In this document: positions 1 to 9,246 of the stretch, piece after piece
Position numbering within the stretch: position 1 is the first letter of the stretch
Layout of the letters: every line of letters starts with the position of its first letter
NCBI RefSeq assembly: GCF_003611635.1
Contig: NZ_RAVZ01000018.1
Location: 1-51,974 of the forward strand
Length of the DNA: 51,974 nt
Direction: 5' to 3'
Origin: Corallococcus terminator
GTDB lineage: Bacteria > Myxococcota > Myxococcia > Myxococcales > Myxococcaceae
Program-made: the position numbers and the translations under genes
The notes under the pieces: generated by a model
The model's database searches: none
Told to the model about the DNA's origin: nothing
Seen by the model: only the letters and a program-made list of their open reading frames with translations

Positions 1-33
1 TTCCAGCGTACAGTGGCTGGACGGGGAGAATGC

Positions 34-3000
34 ATGACAGTGCGTAACCATCGCAGGCGGTGGATGGCCGGGGGCCTGGGGCTGCTCGTCGTGGGGGGAA
101 GCCTGGCCTACATGGCGTCCGGTCGGTGTCTGTCCGCCTGGATCTTCCAGGGCGTGGAGGTCCCCCGGTGTCCGGACGGCGTGTTCCGCCAGACGGCCGG
201 GGTGTCCGCGCACGGGCTGGCGCGAGGCGCTTCCAGCCGCGTGTCGGTCTGGGCGGACGCGCACGCGGTGGACGAACGCGGCCACGCGCTCAAGGCCCGC
301 GTGGGCCGGGGCTCCACCGAGCTGTTCCTGGTGGATGCGGCCGGCAAGGAGACGCCCCTGCCGGTGGATGCGAAGTCCAACTGGAAGCGCGAGGGCGACG
401 GTCCGCTGAACGCGCCGGTGACGCTGCCGCAGGTGCCGGACGGGGACTACCGGCTGCGCGCGCGCATCACCACGCCGCTGGGCACCGACACGGTGGATGC
501 GCCCCTGCCGCTGTACGCGCCGGCGCGGGTGCGGGTGCTGACCGACCGGCCCCTCTACGAGCCCGGGCACCGGGTGCGCTTTCGCGCGGTGGCGCTCAGG
601 GCGAAGGATTTGTCGCCACTCGACGGGCGGCCGGGAACGTGGAGCGTGAAGGACCCCACCGGGGAGGTGGTGCTGGAGGAGCGCGCGCCCGCGGGCCCCT
701 GGGGCGTGGTGGCCGGGGATCTGCCGCTGGACCGGGGCGCGCCCACGGGTGACTGGACGGTGGCGTGGACGAGCGGCGGCGCTTCCGGCGAAGCCCACTT
801 CACGGTGGAGCCCTTCACGCTGCCGCGCATGCGGCTGGAGGCCCGGAGTCCGAAGCCCTTCTGGCGGGCCAACGAAACACCGGAGGTGACGGGCGAGGTG
901 GCGTACGCGTCCGGGGCGCCGGTGGCGAACACGGACGTGGCGCTGGAGTGGAGCCATGCCGGCGCGTGGCCGCCGCCTACGGAGTGGCTCAAGGGTGAGC
1001 TGCCGAAGACGGCGCGCACGGACGCCGCGGGCCGCTTCCGCGTGACGCTGCCGCGCGTGCCCGCGGACCTGCGCGGACAGTCCACGCTGAGCGCGCGCGT
1101 GGAGGCGCGGGACGCCACGGGGGAGCCGGTGCGCGGCGCGGTGTCGCTCCTCCTGTCCGAGGACGCGCTGGCCGTGTCGGCGGTGACGGAGCTGGAGGAC
1201 GGGCTGGTCGCGGGCTTCAACAACCGTGTCTACCTGCGCGCCACCACCGCCTCGGGCCGGGTGCTGCCGGGCGCGGAGGTGACGGTGACGCGCGCGTGGG
1301 ATCCCAAGGACCCGGGCGTGAGCGCGGTGGCGGACGAGGACGGCGTGGCCGCCTTCCAACTGGACCCGGGCCCCGCGGTGAACGTGGTGGTGCCGCCCCT
1401 GCCGGTCCGGCCCAAGCCGCGCCCGCCGCCGGTGTCGCTGGCGGCGTCGAGCGACCTGCTGAACGACCGGGGAGGTCAGCAGTTGGCGCTCGCGGATCAG
1501 CTCGCGCTGGAGCGCCTGCTGCCCGCCTTCCACCCCTGCGCCCGTTTCGTCTCCCCCAACACCGGGGCGGGCGGCCGGGTGCTGCTGTCGGCGCGGGTGG
1601 GCCCGTCGGGACAGGTGCTGGACGTGGCGGGCGCGGAGGAGGGCACGGGGACCTGCATGGCGTCGGTGCTGCGCTCGCGCGGCCTGACGTCCGGCGCGGA
1701 GCGGATGCTGGTGCTCCAGTTCCACGTCTCGGATCCGGGCCTGCCCACGTTGCAGTTCCAGGTCCAGGAGGCCTCTGGGGACACGAGCGCGATGGAAGCA
1801 GCCCTGGCCGGTCCCGCGCTGGATGCGCGCGCGTGCCTGCCCGCGGACCTGTCGTCCTCCTCCCTGCTGCCCGCCGTGCTGACGTGGCGGCAGGTGCGCG
1901 GGAAGCGGGACGTGGCGCTGTCCTGGCTGCCGCTGTCCTCGGGGAACTCCGGGGTCGCCGCGTCGGTGCTGCCGTGCCTGAAGGAGCGCATCTCCCGGCT
2001 GCGTCTGGCGGCGGAATCGGAGGAGCCGGTGGCGGACGGTTCGCCAGTCGGAGGCTCCATGGGGGTGGTGCGCTTCACCGCTCAGCCCGGATGGAGTGAA
2101 GGGCGCACCTTCCAGGCCCGGGCCACCACGTTCCTGGGTTACGAGCTGAAGGTGAAGGCGAAGTGGGACGGCCAGGACGTGGGCGACACGAAGCTGGTGC
2201 TGCGTCCCGCCAGGCTGCCCTCGCTGCGCCTGCGCGCGACGCCGGTGCTGGCGAAGGCGGGCGAGGCCGTGAAGGTGGAGCTGCTGCGCGGCCCGGGCTT
2301 CGTGGGCGAACTGCCCCGGACGCTGGAGCTGGTGGCGGGGGGGACGCGGCTGAAGGAGAAGGTGGACGCGCCCTCGCGTTCGGCGCGCTTCACGCTGCCC
2401 GCGGACTTCGAGGGATGGGCCCACGTGGAGGGCGTGGAAGCGCAGGCGCGCGTGTACGTGGCGCCGCGCGCGCAGCTTGCGGTGGAGGTGTCTCCGGACA
2501 AGCCCGCGTACGCGCCCGGGGAGCTGGCCCACCTCCAGGTGCACACGGTGGTCGACGGCAAGGAGGGGCCCGCGGCGGTGGGCCTCTTCGGCGTGGATGA
2601 GACGCTCTCGCAGCTCGCGCCGCTGCCGGGCGCGGATGCGCTGGAGGGCCTGCGGCCCGCGCCCACGGTGTCGGCGCCGGCCTTCGGGGTGCTGGACGGA
2701 CAGGCGCTGGCGATGGGCCGCATCCGGGGCGCGAACGCGGCGGCGGCGGCGCTGCTGCGCGTGACGGAGGTGCCGAAGCCGGAGGAGTTGGAGGCGCGCG
2801 TGACGGCGAACGCGACCAGTCCCTTCTCGCCGGACGCGGAGCTGACGGAGCCCTTCTACGCGGTGCTGACGGAGCTGCACGCCCGCACGCGCAAGTGGGA
2901 GGAGACGGCGCCCAAGGGCGAGACGTTGGATCCGGAGGGACTCGCCCGGCTGTGGAAGGAGTCGCTCGCCGCGTGCGAGCAGCGCGGCGAGAAAGTGACG

Positions 3001-3147
3001 GACGCGTTTGGACGCAGACTGCGGCTGTCGCGCCTGCCCGAGGACCTGCTGTCGTTGACGGATCCGCGCGCGGTGGTGGTGAGTGGAACCCGGTTGCCGG
3101 AAGACGTCGTGAACTGGGGCGCGTGGGTCGCCCAGGAGTCGCCATGA
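34..3147 (+). CDS. Membrane-anchored alpha-2-macroglobulin-like protein, N-terminal half (MG domains)
   Basis: About 1037 residues. I start at the ATG at 34, seven nucleotides after a GGGGAG ribosome site; an in-frame GTG lies at 13. An arginine-rich stretch followed by a hydrophobic segment near residues 11-30 is a signal anchor. Macroglobulin domains are recognisable by TDRPLYEPGH near residue 170 (MG2 type) and by YAPGEL...VDETLS near 826-862 (bait-region-type MG domain). Between them, about residues 470-690, sit two modules resembling TonB/AgmX C-terminal domains (VGPSGQVLDV followed by a Cys; VLPCLKERI). The A2M core and thioester-type domain are missing here and are in the next gene, which overlaps by ATGA. 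Family role (known): trapping proteases at the cell surface, often paired with a penicillin-binding protein; no such partner is visible. Confidence 0.85.
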   Translation: MTVRNHRRRWMAGGLGLLVVGGSLAYMASGRCLSAWIFQGVEVPRCPDGVFRQTAGVSAHGLARGASSRVSVWADAHAVDERGHALKARVGRGSTELFLVDAAGKETPLPVDAKSNWKREGDGPLNAPVTLPQVPDGDYRLRARITTPLGTDTVDAPLPLYAPARVRVLTDRPLYEPGHRVRFRAVALRAKDLSPLDGRPGTWSVKDPTGEVVLEERAPAGPWGVVAGDLPLDRGAPTGDWTVAWTSGGASGEAHFTVEPFTLPRMRLEARSPKPFWRANETPEVTGEVAYASGAPVANTDVALEWSHAGAWPPPTEWLKGELPKTARTDAAGRFRVTLPRVPADLRGQSTLSARVEARDATGEPVRGAVSLLLSEDALAVSAVTELEDGLVAGFNNRVYLRATTASGRVLPGAEVTVTRAWDPKDPGVSAVADEDGVAAFQLDPGPAVNVVVPPLPVRPKPRPPPVSLAASSDLLNDRGGQQLALADQLALERLLPAFHPCARFVSPNTGAGGRVLLSARVGPSGQVLDVAGAEEGTGTCMASVLRSRGLTSGAERMLVLQFHVSDPGLPTLQFQVQEASGDTSAMEAALAGPALDARACLPADLSSSSLLPAVLTWRQVRGKRDVALSWLPLSSGNSGVAASVLPCLKERISRLRLAAESEEPVADGSPVGGSMGVVRFTAQPGWSEGRTFQARATTFLGYELKVKAKWDGQDVGDTKLVLRPARLPSLRLRATPVLAKAGEAVKVELLRGPGFVGELPRTLELVAGGTRLKEKVDAPSRSARFTLPADFEGWAHVEGVEAQARVYVAPRAQLAVEVSPDKPAYAPGELAHLQVHTVVDGKEGPAAVGLFGVDETLSQLAPLPGADALEGLRPAPTVSAPAFGVLDGQALAMGRIRGANAAAAALLRVTEVPKPEELEARVTANATSPFSPDAELTEPFYAVLTELHARTRKWEETAPKGETLDPEGLARLWKESLAACEQRGEKVTDAFGRRLRLSRLPEDLLSLTDPRAVVVSGTRLPEDVVNWGAWVAQESP

Positions 3148-5513
3148 TTTCGCGCGGGATGAAGGGCGGAGCCGTGGGCTTCGTGTTGGGCGTGGGGGCC
3201 GTGGTGGTGCTGGGCATCGTGGGTGACAGCATGAGGGGACTCTTCGGGGCGTCCGCCGCCGCGCTCTCGGGAGATGCGGAGCCACCGATGATGGAGGTGG
3301 CTGCGCAGAGCCTCGCCAAGAAGAGCATGAAGTCCTTCGGCTCGGCGTCCTTCGACGAGGGCGGCCTGGGCTCGCGCGGAGCGGGACCGGGCGGCGGCGG
3401 CATGGCGCCGGCCCCGTCGGCCGCGGCCCCCGTCATGGCCGAGATGGACGACGCGGACGCGTTCGCCGAGCAGGAGAAGTCCGAACCCCCGGAGCCGGGG
3501 GCTGCCGCGCCCACCCGCGCGTGGTTCCCGGAGACGTTCCTCTTCGAGCCCCTGGTGGTGACGGACGCAAGCGGCCAGGCGACGGTGCCCGTGCGCGTGC
3601 CGGATCGGCTGACGCAGTGGCGGGTGCTGGCGCTCGCGCACTCGCGCTCCGGTGCCCAGGCCGGCGCGGTGACGTCCTTCGCGGGCACGCTGCCCACCTA
3701 CGTGGATCCGGTGCTGCCGCCCTTCCTGCGCGCGGGCGACACGGTGCGCCTGCCGGTGCAGGTGGTGAACACCACCGACAAGGAGGTGGTGGCGGCGCTG
3801 AAGGTGGACGTGCGGGGCGCGCAGGTGGAGGCCGGCTCGCGCACGGTGAAGGTGCCCGCGCGGGGCAGCGCTGTGGAGCTGGTGACGGTGCGCGCCCAGG
3901 GCGCGGGGCCGGTGACGGTGCGGGCCTCGCTGGGTGACGCCGACGCGGTGGTGCGCGACTTCGACGTGTGGGCCACCGGGCAGCCCGTGGTCCAGACGCG
4001 GGGCGGCTCGCTGGCGGCGCCGCGCACGCTGTCGCTGAGCATGCCGACGGACGCGCAGGCCGGCAGCGAACGGGTGCGGCTCCAGGTGTACCCGGGCGCG
4101 CTGGGCGTGGTGCGCGCGGAGCTGGCGGCGGTGGAGCGCAGGCCCGGGGATGTGACCGCGGATGCGTACGCGCTGCTGCTCGCGGGGCAGGCGCCCACGC
4201 TGCTCCAGGCGCTGGGCGAGACGCCGGACGCGGCTGTGCTGAAGGCCCTGGCCCAGGTGGCGGGGCAGCGGGTGCTGCGGGCAGCACGTGCTCCGTCGGT
4301 GGACGTGGCGACGCGGCTCGCGGAAGGGGCGCTGGCCCACCCGGACAACCCGGTGCTCGCGCGGCTGGGTGAGCGGCTCGTGGACCAGGTGGCGAAGGCG
4401 CAGCGGCCGGACGGCACCTGCCAGGGCGGTGAGGGCTGGCCGCTCCAGCGCCTGCTGGTGGCGACGGCGGACTGCGCGCGCACGGTGCGCGCGGCGGTGG
4501 GGACGGACGCGGGCAAGCAGCGGGCCTCGGCCTTCACCGCGCGCTCCGCCGGTGTCTTCGAGCGCTACCTGCCGCAGGTAAAGGATGGCTACACGGCGGC
4601 GGTGCTGCTGGCGGAGGGCGCGGTGACGGGCGGCGTGGCGGACGCGCTGCGCACCCGCGTGCGCGAAGCGGTGAAGCAGGGAGCTGACGGCACCGCGTCC
4701 CTGTCGGTGGAGCCGGGCACGGTGCGCGCGGACGGCCAGGAGCCCTCCGTCGTGGAGGCCACGGCGATGGCGGTGCTCGCCCTGCAGGGCGATGCGAAGG
4801 CGCCGCTGGCGGACCTGGGCGCCTTCCTGCTGGCGCGCTACTCGCCCGGCCAGGGCTGGGGGGATGGGCAGGCGAACCGCGTGGGCCTGCGCGCGGCGCT
4901 GGTGCTCTTCCGGGAGCCGCTGCCAGCCCAGGTGCGCGTGACGCTGGAGCGCGACGGGAAGACTGTCACCGAGGGCACCTACGACGCCAAGGCGCTGCGC
5001 GAGGTGCTGGCGCTGGAGGCCGCGGCCCCGGGTTCGGCGGGGACGCACGCGTGGACGGTGCGCGCGGAGCCCGCGGTGCCGGGGCTGGGCTTCTCGCTGG
5101 CGCTGGCCGCGACGGTGCCCTGGAAGAACGAGGCGAAGGGCGGCCTGGAGCTGACGGTGGATGGGCCGAAGGACGCCCGGGTGGGCCAGCTCGCGGAGGT
5201 GCGCGTGGTGCTGGGCGCGCCCTCGTTCATGCCGCTCGTGTTCCAGCAGGAGCTGCCGGCCGGCGTGCAGGTGGACACCGCCAGCCTGGACGCCCTGGTG
5301 TCGTCGGGCCGGATTGCTTCCTGGGAGGTGCAGGACGGGCTGCTGTCGCTGCGCATCGCCCCGCGGACGCAGGGCGCGGCGCCGGTGCAGGTGGCCTTCC
5401 GCGTGTTGCCCACGCTCGCCGGGACGTTGCAGGCGGGCGCCTCGCGGCTGGATGTGCCGGGGCAGCCGGGCGCCACCTCGTTGTTGCCGCCCACCACCTG
5501 GGCGGTGCGCTGA
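3144..5513 (+). CDS. Alpha-2-macroglobulin-like protein, C-terminal half, thioester motif absent
   Basis: About 789 residues from the ATG at 3144, which overlaps the previous stop (ATGA), so the two are translationally coupled. A transmembrane segment at about residues 8-28 is followed by a Gly/Ala/Pro-rich linker. The A2M core signature begins at about residue 127 (WFPETFLFEP, then TQWRVLALA). An alpha-helical region corresponding to the thioester domain follows, but no CxEQ motif is present where it would be expected: the local sequence reads RRPGDVTADAY. The protein ends with a beta-rich receptor-binding-like part. Known for the family: thioester-free macroglobulins trap proteases without covalent linkage. 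Inference: the two polypeptides assemble into one split macroglobulin on the outer face of the inner membrane. Confidence 0.85.
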   Translation: MISRGMKGGAVGFVLGVGAVVVLGIVGDSMRGLFGASAAALSGDAEPPMMEVAAQSLAKKSMKSFGSASFDEGGLGSRGAGPGGGGMAPAPSAAAPVMAEMDDADAFAEQEKSEPPEPGAAAPTRAWFPETFLFEPLVVTDASGQATVPVRVPDRLTQWRVLALAHSRSGAQAGAVTSFAGTLPTYVDPVLPPFLRAGDTVRLPVQVVNTTDKEVVAALKVDVRGAQVEAGSRTVKVPARGSAVELVTVRAQGAGPVTVRASLGDADAVVRDFDVWATGQPVVQTRGGSLAAPRTLSLSMPTDAQAGSERVRLQVYPGALGVVRAELAAVERRPGDVTADAYALLLAGQAPTLLQALGETPDAAVLKALAQVAGQRVLRAARAPSVDVATRLAEGALAHPDNPVLARLGERLVDQVAKAQRPDGTCQGGEGWPLQRLLVATADCARTVRAAVGTDAGKQRASAFTARSAGVFERYLPQVKDGYTAAVLLAEGAVTGGVADALRTRVREAVKQGADGTASLSVEPGTVRADGQEPSVVEATAMAVLALQGDAKAPLADLGAFLLARYSPGQGWGDGQANRVGLRAALVLFREPLPAQVRVTLERDGKTVTEGTYDAKALREVLALEAAAPGSAGTHAWTVRAEPAVPGLGFSLALAATVPWKNEAKGGLELTVDGPKDARVGQLAEVRVVLGAPSFMPLVFQQELPAGVQVDTASLDALVSSGRIASWEVQDGLLSLRIAPRTQGAAPVQVAFRVLPTLAGTLQAGASRLDVPGQPGATSLLPPTTWAVR

Positions 5514-5521
5514 ACCGGAGC

Positions 5522-5537
5522 GGGGTGCTCGCACCCC
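5522..5537 (+). terminator. Short hairpin just after the macroglobulin pair
   Basis: GGGGTG and CACCCC pair around a CTCG loop nine bases after the stop of the second macroglobulin gene. There is no T tract, so if it ends transcription it does so in a GC-rich, T-poor form. Confidence 0.35.
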
Positions 5538-5765
5538 TCCCCGAAGTCCCTGGGGCATCGGACCTGGGTCCAGCTCAGGGTCATTCCCCACTCCCGACCT
5601 GGGGGCCGCGCCGTCCGTCCGGCCGCGGGCGACGCGGGGTGGAGGGCGGAGGTGGCGCGGGGGCCCGGCCCGGCGAGCGCTCCGGTCGCAGTGCAATCGC
5701 GGCCCGCATGCGTACACTGCAAGTCACACGGCAGGCGTGAGCTGAGCGGCCGCGAGAGGACACGG

Positions 5766-6800
5766 ATGGAGCTTGAAGGCTCCGAGCGGGAGGAACTCAC
5801 CCACGCCCTCCTGGGCGCATTCGCCTCGGTGGAGGAGCTCCACCGGATGGTCACGGTGAAGTGCGGTCGGGAGCTCGCGCCCCTCGTGGAGCGCGAGAGC
5901 GCGGCCCGGGCCCGGACGCTCGTGCACACCGCGGAAGCGGAAGGGTGGACGGACGTGCTCGTGCGCGGCGCGCAGGCGGCGGCGCCGGGCCATCCGCGCA
6001 TCCGCCGCTTCCTCCAGTCGTATTTCTCCTCCGTGCAGCGCAGCGTGTCCGGCAGTGCGTTGGCGCGCATCGTCCAGGCGGCGAAGCAGCCCATGACGCC
6101 GGAGGCCTGGAGGGACCGGCTGGCCCTCCTGTCGCGGCGGGTGTGCCGGGTGGAACTGGACGGAGGCCGCGCGCTGGGCACGGGCTTCCTGGTGGCGCCG
6201 GACGTGGTGCTCACCAATTCGCACGTCATCGAGCACCGGTTGGTGGAGGCGCTGCGCGTGCGCTTCGACCTGAAGGTGCTGCCGGACCGCATCGCGGTGC
6301 ACCCCGGCCGCGTGTACGCGGTGACGGCGTGCCTGGCGCAGAGTCCGCACAGCCCGGCGGACCTGATGCACCCGCGTCCCCGGGAAGCCACGCGCGACGA
6401 ACTGGACTACGCCTTCTTGCAGATTGAGGACGCCCCCGGTGATGACCGGCTGGGCGACCGTCCGCGCGGCTTCATCCCGCTGCCCCCGTCGCCCACGCCC
6501 TTCACCACCGGCTCGCTGGCGCTCGTCATGCAGCACCCCAAGGGCCGGCCGATGCAGGTGGCGCTGGACACGTTCCAGGCGCTCAACCGTTCGCGGACGC
6601 GCATCACGTACTGCACCAACACGCACCCGGGTTCGTCCGGTTCGCCGTGCTTCACGCAGGACCTGGAGCTGGTCGCGCTGCACCACAGCGGAGACCCGCG
6701 CCCCGGCCACGAAGCCGCCGAGGACGACGAGGGCATCCCCCTGGAGACCATCCGCGCCAGCCTGCCGCCCGGCGTGTTGCGCCGCCTGGGCTGGGACTGA
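5766..6800 (+). CDS. EAD1-like effector-associated domain fused to trypsin-like serine protease
   Basis: 344 residues from the ATG at 5766, preceded by GAGAGGA at good spacing; the frame runs open further upstream but without similar support. Residues 8-90 match the pattern of effector-associated domain 1: ELTHALLGAF, then helices ending in HPRIRRFLQSY. EADs are small helical adaptors that recruit proteases, nucleases or NTPases in bacterial conflict and signalling systems (known for the family). Residues 120-335 are a trypsin-like peptidase fold with a complete triad: His153 (TNSHVI), Asp214 (ELDYAF), Ser291 (PGSSGSP). No signal peptide, so it should act in the cytoplasm. The next gene lies 54 bases downstream on the same strand and may be a partner. 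A matching EAD on another protein is not seen in this window. Confidence 0.8.
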   Translation: MELEGSEREELTHALLGAFASVEELHRMVTVKCGRELAPLVERESAARARTLVHTAEAEGWTDVLVRGAQAAAPGHPRIRRFLQSYFSSVQRSVSGSALARIVQAAKQPMTPEAWRDRLALLSRRVCRVELDGGRALGTGFLVAPDVVLTNSHVIEHRLVEALRVRFDLKVLPDRIAVHPGRVYAVTACLAQSPHSPADLMHPRPREATRDELDYAFLQIEDAPGDDRLGDRPRGFIPLPPSPTPFTTGSLALVMQHPKGRPMQVALDTFQALNRSRTRITYCTNTHPGSSGSPCFTQDLELVALHHSGDPRPGHEAAEDDEGIPLETIRASLPPGVLRRLGWD

Positions 6801-6854
6801 CGACACGCGCTGTTGGGATGCGGGGCCAGGGGAGGGGACTGCTATCGTCCACGC

Positions 6855-9236
6855 ATGGGCCTTCCCGCTCGAAGTCGCACGACCGTGACCGTCTTCCCGC
6901 GCGCAGCAGCGGGCCTGACGTGGGCGGTGCTCTGCCTGCTTCCGACGCTCGCGCTCGCGGCGCCGCGCTTCAGCGTCGCGGGGGTGAACGCCAACAACGA
7001 GGTGCGGCTGCGCACGTCCACCGGGCACGTGGAGACGGTGCTGCGCGTGGACCTGCTGACCGCGTCCGCGGAAGCAGGAGGCGAAGCACCGGCGGACACG
7101 CGGTTGACGGTGCTGGTGGATCCGCTGCTGTCCACGGACGGCACGCAGGTGCCGGTGACGGTGCGTGTGGGGACGGCGGCGGACGGCGCGATGGAGGCGC
7201 CCATCTCCGTGCGGCAGCCGGTGACGGTGGCGCTGACCGCGGAGCTGCCCTCGCCCGGTGAGTACAAAGGCCGCGTGGTGCTGTTGGGGGACGGCGTGCG
7301 GGAGGTGGCCACGCTCGTCATCCAGCGCGTGGCGGTGGCCCCGACGGTGCAGTTCTACCCGGTGTCGCCCGCGCGTGGCTGGACGCTGGGCCCCTTCTCC
7401 GGGAAGGCCACGGTGCGGCTGACCTTCAAGGAGACGGCGGGCGTGGGTGGCGAGGTGGGGCCCGCGGCGGTGGTGCAGTTGGACCGCAAGGAGGGCGGGG
7501 CGGGCAACGGCGCCGCGCCCGTGCAGGCGCAGGACGCGCACTGGTCCTTCCGGGGACAGGCCGCCTCGGGCGACGACGCCAGCGCGGAAGGCGGCGCGGG
7601 CAAGGGGGGCGTGTTCCAGGTGCCCGCGAACGGCACGGGCCTCTTGAGCCTGGATGTGGACGGCCTGCCGGAGTCCGGCGAGTACACCGGCACGGTGCGG
7701 CTGCTCGTGCCCCAGGGCGCGCCGGTGGAGCAGACCTTCACCGTCTGGGTGAAGACGCCGGCCCTGTGGGGCGCGTTCCTCATCTTCCTGGGCGTGGTGA
7801 CGTCCGCGGCGGTGCGCTTCTACGTGCAGCGCGTGCGCCCGCGCGTGACGCTGCGCGGCCGGGCGGAGGCGGCGCGCCACAAGTTGCAGGAGCTGGTGCC
7901 CGCCCGTCCGCTGGAGCGCGAGGCGGCGGTGGCCGCGTCGCTGCGGCGGCAGGTGGACGCGCTGTTGGAGAACATCCAGCGGCCCCTGAGCGGGCTGGTG
8001 GTGCAGGACTCGGTGCTGTCGCTCTTCGAAGCGCGTCTCCAGTTGTTCTCGCTCTGGTCCGTCCTCCTGCGCCAGTTGGAAGCGCTCAAGGGCATGGCCC
8101 TGCTGGACGCGGAGAAGAAGCTCAAGGCGGTGGAGACGCTGCTCCAGAACGACCAGGCCACGTCCGCGGACTTCACGGAGCAGGCGCAGTACCTGCGCAC
8201 GCTGGACCTGGAGGGCGTGGCCCGCGCGGTGCTGGCGTCGCGGCTGGAGGAGCTGGAGCAGCAATCCCAGACACTGGTCTCCCAGCGCGGAGACGACGCG
8301 GTGAGCCGCCGGCTCCAGGGGGAGCTTCCCCTGTACCTGTTGCGAGCGCGGCAGCAGCTTCCCGGCACCGACCTGGACACGTCGCGCCGGCTGGTGGACA
8401 CCGCGCGCGAGGCGTTCCTCGAAATCCTCCTGTCGGACCTGGAGGGCTCACTCTCCGGCCGGGAGTTGCCCGGGGGCTTCACGCCGGAGGAGTGGGCGGA
8501 GCTGCGCACGCGCGTGGCGGAGCAGCTTGCCCGGGCGCGGGCGCGCAAGTCGGCCAGCGTGGACGAGGCCTTCCTGTACTACCAGTCCGCGCAGGCGCTG
8601 TACCTGCGCGCGCTGGTGGACAACCTGGAGGAGGCGCTGACGGCCGCCCATGCGGAGGTGGGAGGCGACATGGGGGCCCTGTCGGAGTGGGAGTCGGAGG
8701 TGGATGAGCGGCTCAAGTCGGCGCGCGCGCACCTGGACCAGGGCGAGGCGAACCTGGCCACGCCCGACTACCGCGCCGCCCGCGAGTCCTTCGAGCGCCA
8801 CGCGACGCTGCGACAGAAGGCGGCGTCCATCGGCGGCCGGCAGTCGGTGATGGAGCCGTACCCGGACGTGACGCTGGACCCCTTCTCGCAGAAGCCCGCG
8901 GAGGCCCCGCCGCCGCTGCCCGGCGCGCCCGCGGGCGGCAGCATCACGCCCCTGCCTCCGCCGGGAACCACGAAGACGGGCACCGACGCGCTGGTGAACC
9001 TGGACTGGATTCCCCTTCCGCGCTCCAGCGACCTGTGGAAGGTGGAGCTCGCGGTGCTGGGGATGATGTCCATCATCGCGGTGCTGCTGGGGCTCCAGTT
9101 GCTGGATGTCTTCTCCCCCACGTGGGGCGGCTCCGGCGCGTGGATGTCCGCCTTCCTCTGGGGCTTCGGCCTGCACCAGGTGGGCAACGCCACCTTCGAC
9201 GGCCTGTGGGGCATGGTGTCGAAGCTGGAGAAGTAG
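6855..9236 (+). CDS. Large membrane protein: secreted beta domains, transmembrane segment, long cytoplasmic helical region
   Basis: 793 residues from the ATG at 6855. The nearest purine-rich run is about 20 bases upstream, so the start is weakly supported. A signal peptide (about residues 12-36, ending LALAAP) leads into a roughly 270-residue beta-rich ectodomain with two similar units, marked GEYKGRVVLL and GEYTGTVRLL. A transmembrane helix follows at about 302-325, then about 400 residues of charged helix and coiled coil, a Pro-rich linker, and two hydrophobic segments at about 729-752 and 763-788. I recognise no named family. It follows the EAD-protease with no obvious terminator between them, so co-transcription is plausible. 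The architecture suggests a link between envelope events and a cytoplasmic partner. Confidence 0.75.
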   Translation: MGLPARSRTTVTVFPRAAAGLTWAVLCLLPTLALAAPRFSVAGVNANNEVRLRTSTGHVETVLRVDLLTASAEAGGEAPADTRLTVLVDPLLSTDGTQVPVTVRVGTAADGAMEAPISVRQPVTVALTAELPSPGEYKGRVVLLGDGVREVATLVIQRVAVAPTVQFYPVSPARGWTLGPFSGKATVRLTFKETAGVGGEVGPAAVVQLDRKEGGAGNGAAPVQAQDAHWSFRGQAASGDDASAEGGAGKGGVFQVPANGTGLLSLDVDGLPESGEYTGTVRLLVPQGAPVEQTFTVWVKTPALWGAFLIFLGVVTSAAVRFYVQRVRPRVTLRGRAEAARHKLQELVPARPLEREAAVAASLRRQVDALLENIQRPLSGLVVQDSVLSLFEARLQLFSLWSVLLRQLEALKGMALLDAEKKLKAVETLLQNDQATSADFTEQAQYLRTLDLEGVARAVLASRLEELEQQSQTLVSQRGDDAVSRRLQGELPLYLLRARQQLPGTDLDTSRRLVDTAREAFLEILLSDLEGSLSGRELPGGFTPEEWAELRTRVAEQLARARARKSASVDEAFLYYQSAQALYLRALVDNLEEALTAAHAEVGGDMGALSEWESEVDERLKSARAHLDQGEANLATPDYRAARESFERHATLRQKAASIGGRQSVMEPYPDVTLDPFSQKPAEAPPPLPGAPAGGSITPLPPPGTTKTGTDALVNLDWIPLPRSSDLWKVELAVLGMMSIIAVLLGLQLLDVFSPTWGGSGAWMSAFLWGFGLHQVGNATFDGLWGMVSKLEK

Positions 9237-9246
9237 CCCGTCCTGC

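Noticed and set aside
2856-5717. A long open frame on the minus strand opposite the macroglobulin pair.
   Set aside because: Its residues are low-complexity Arg/His/Pro/Ala, typical of an antisense frame in GC-rich genes, and the plus-strand genes carry recognisable domains.
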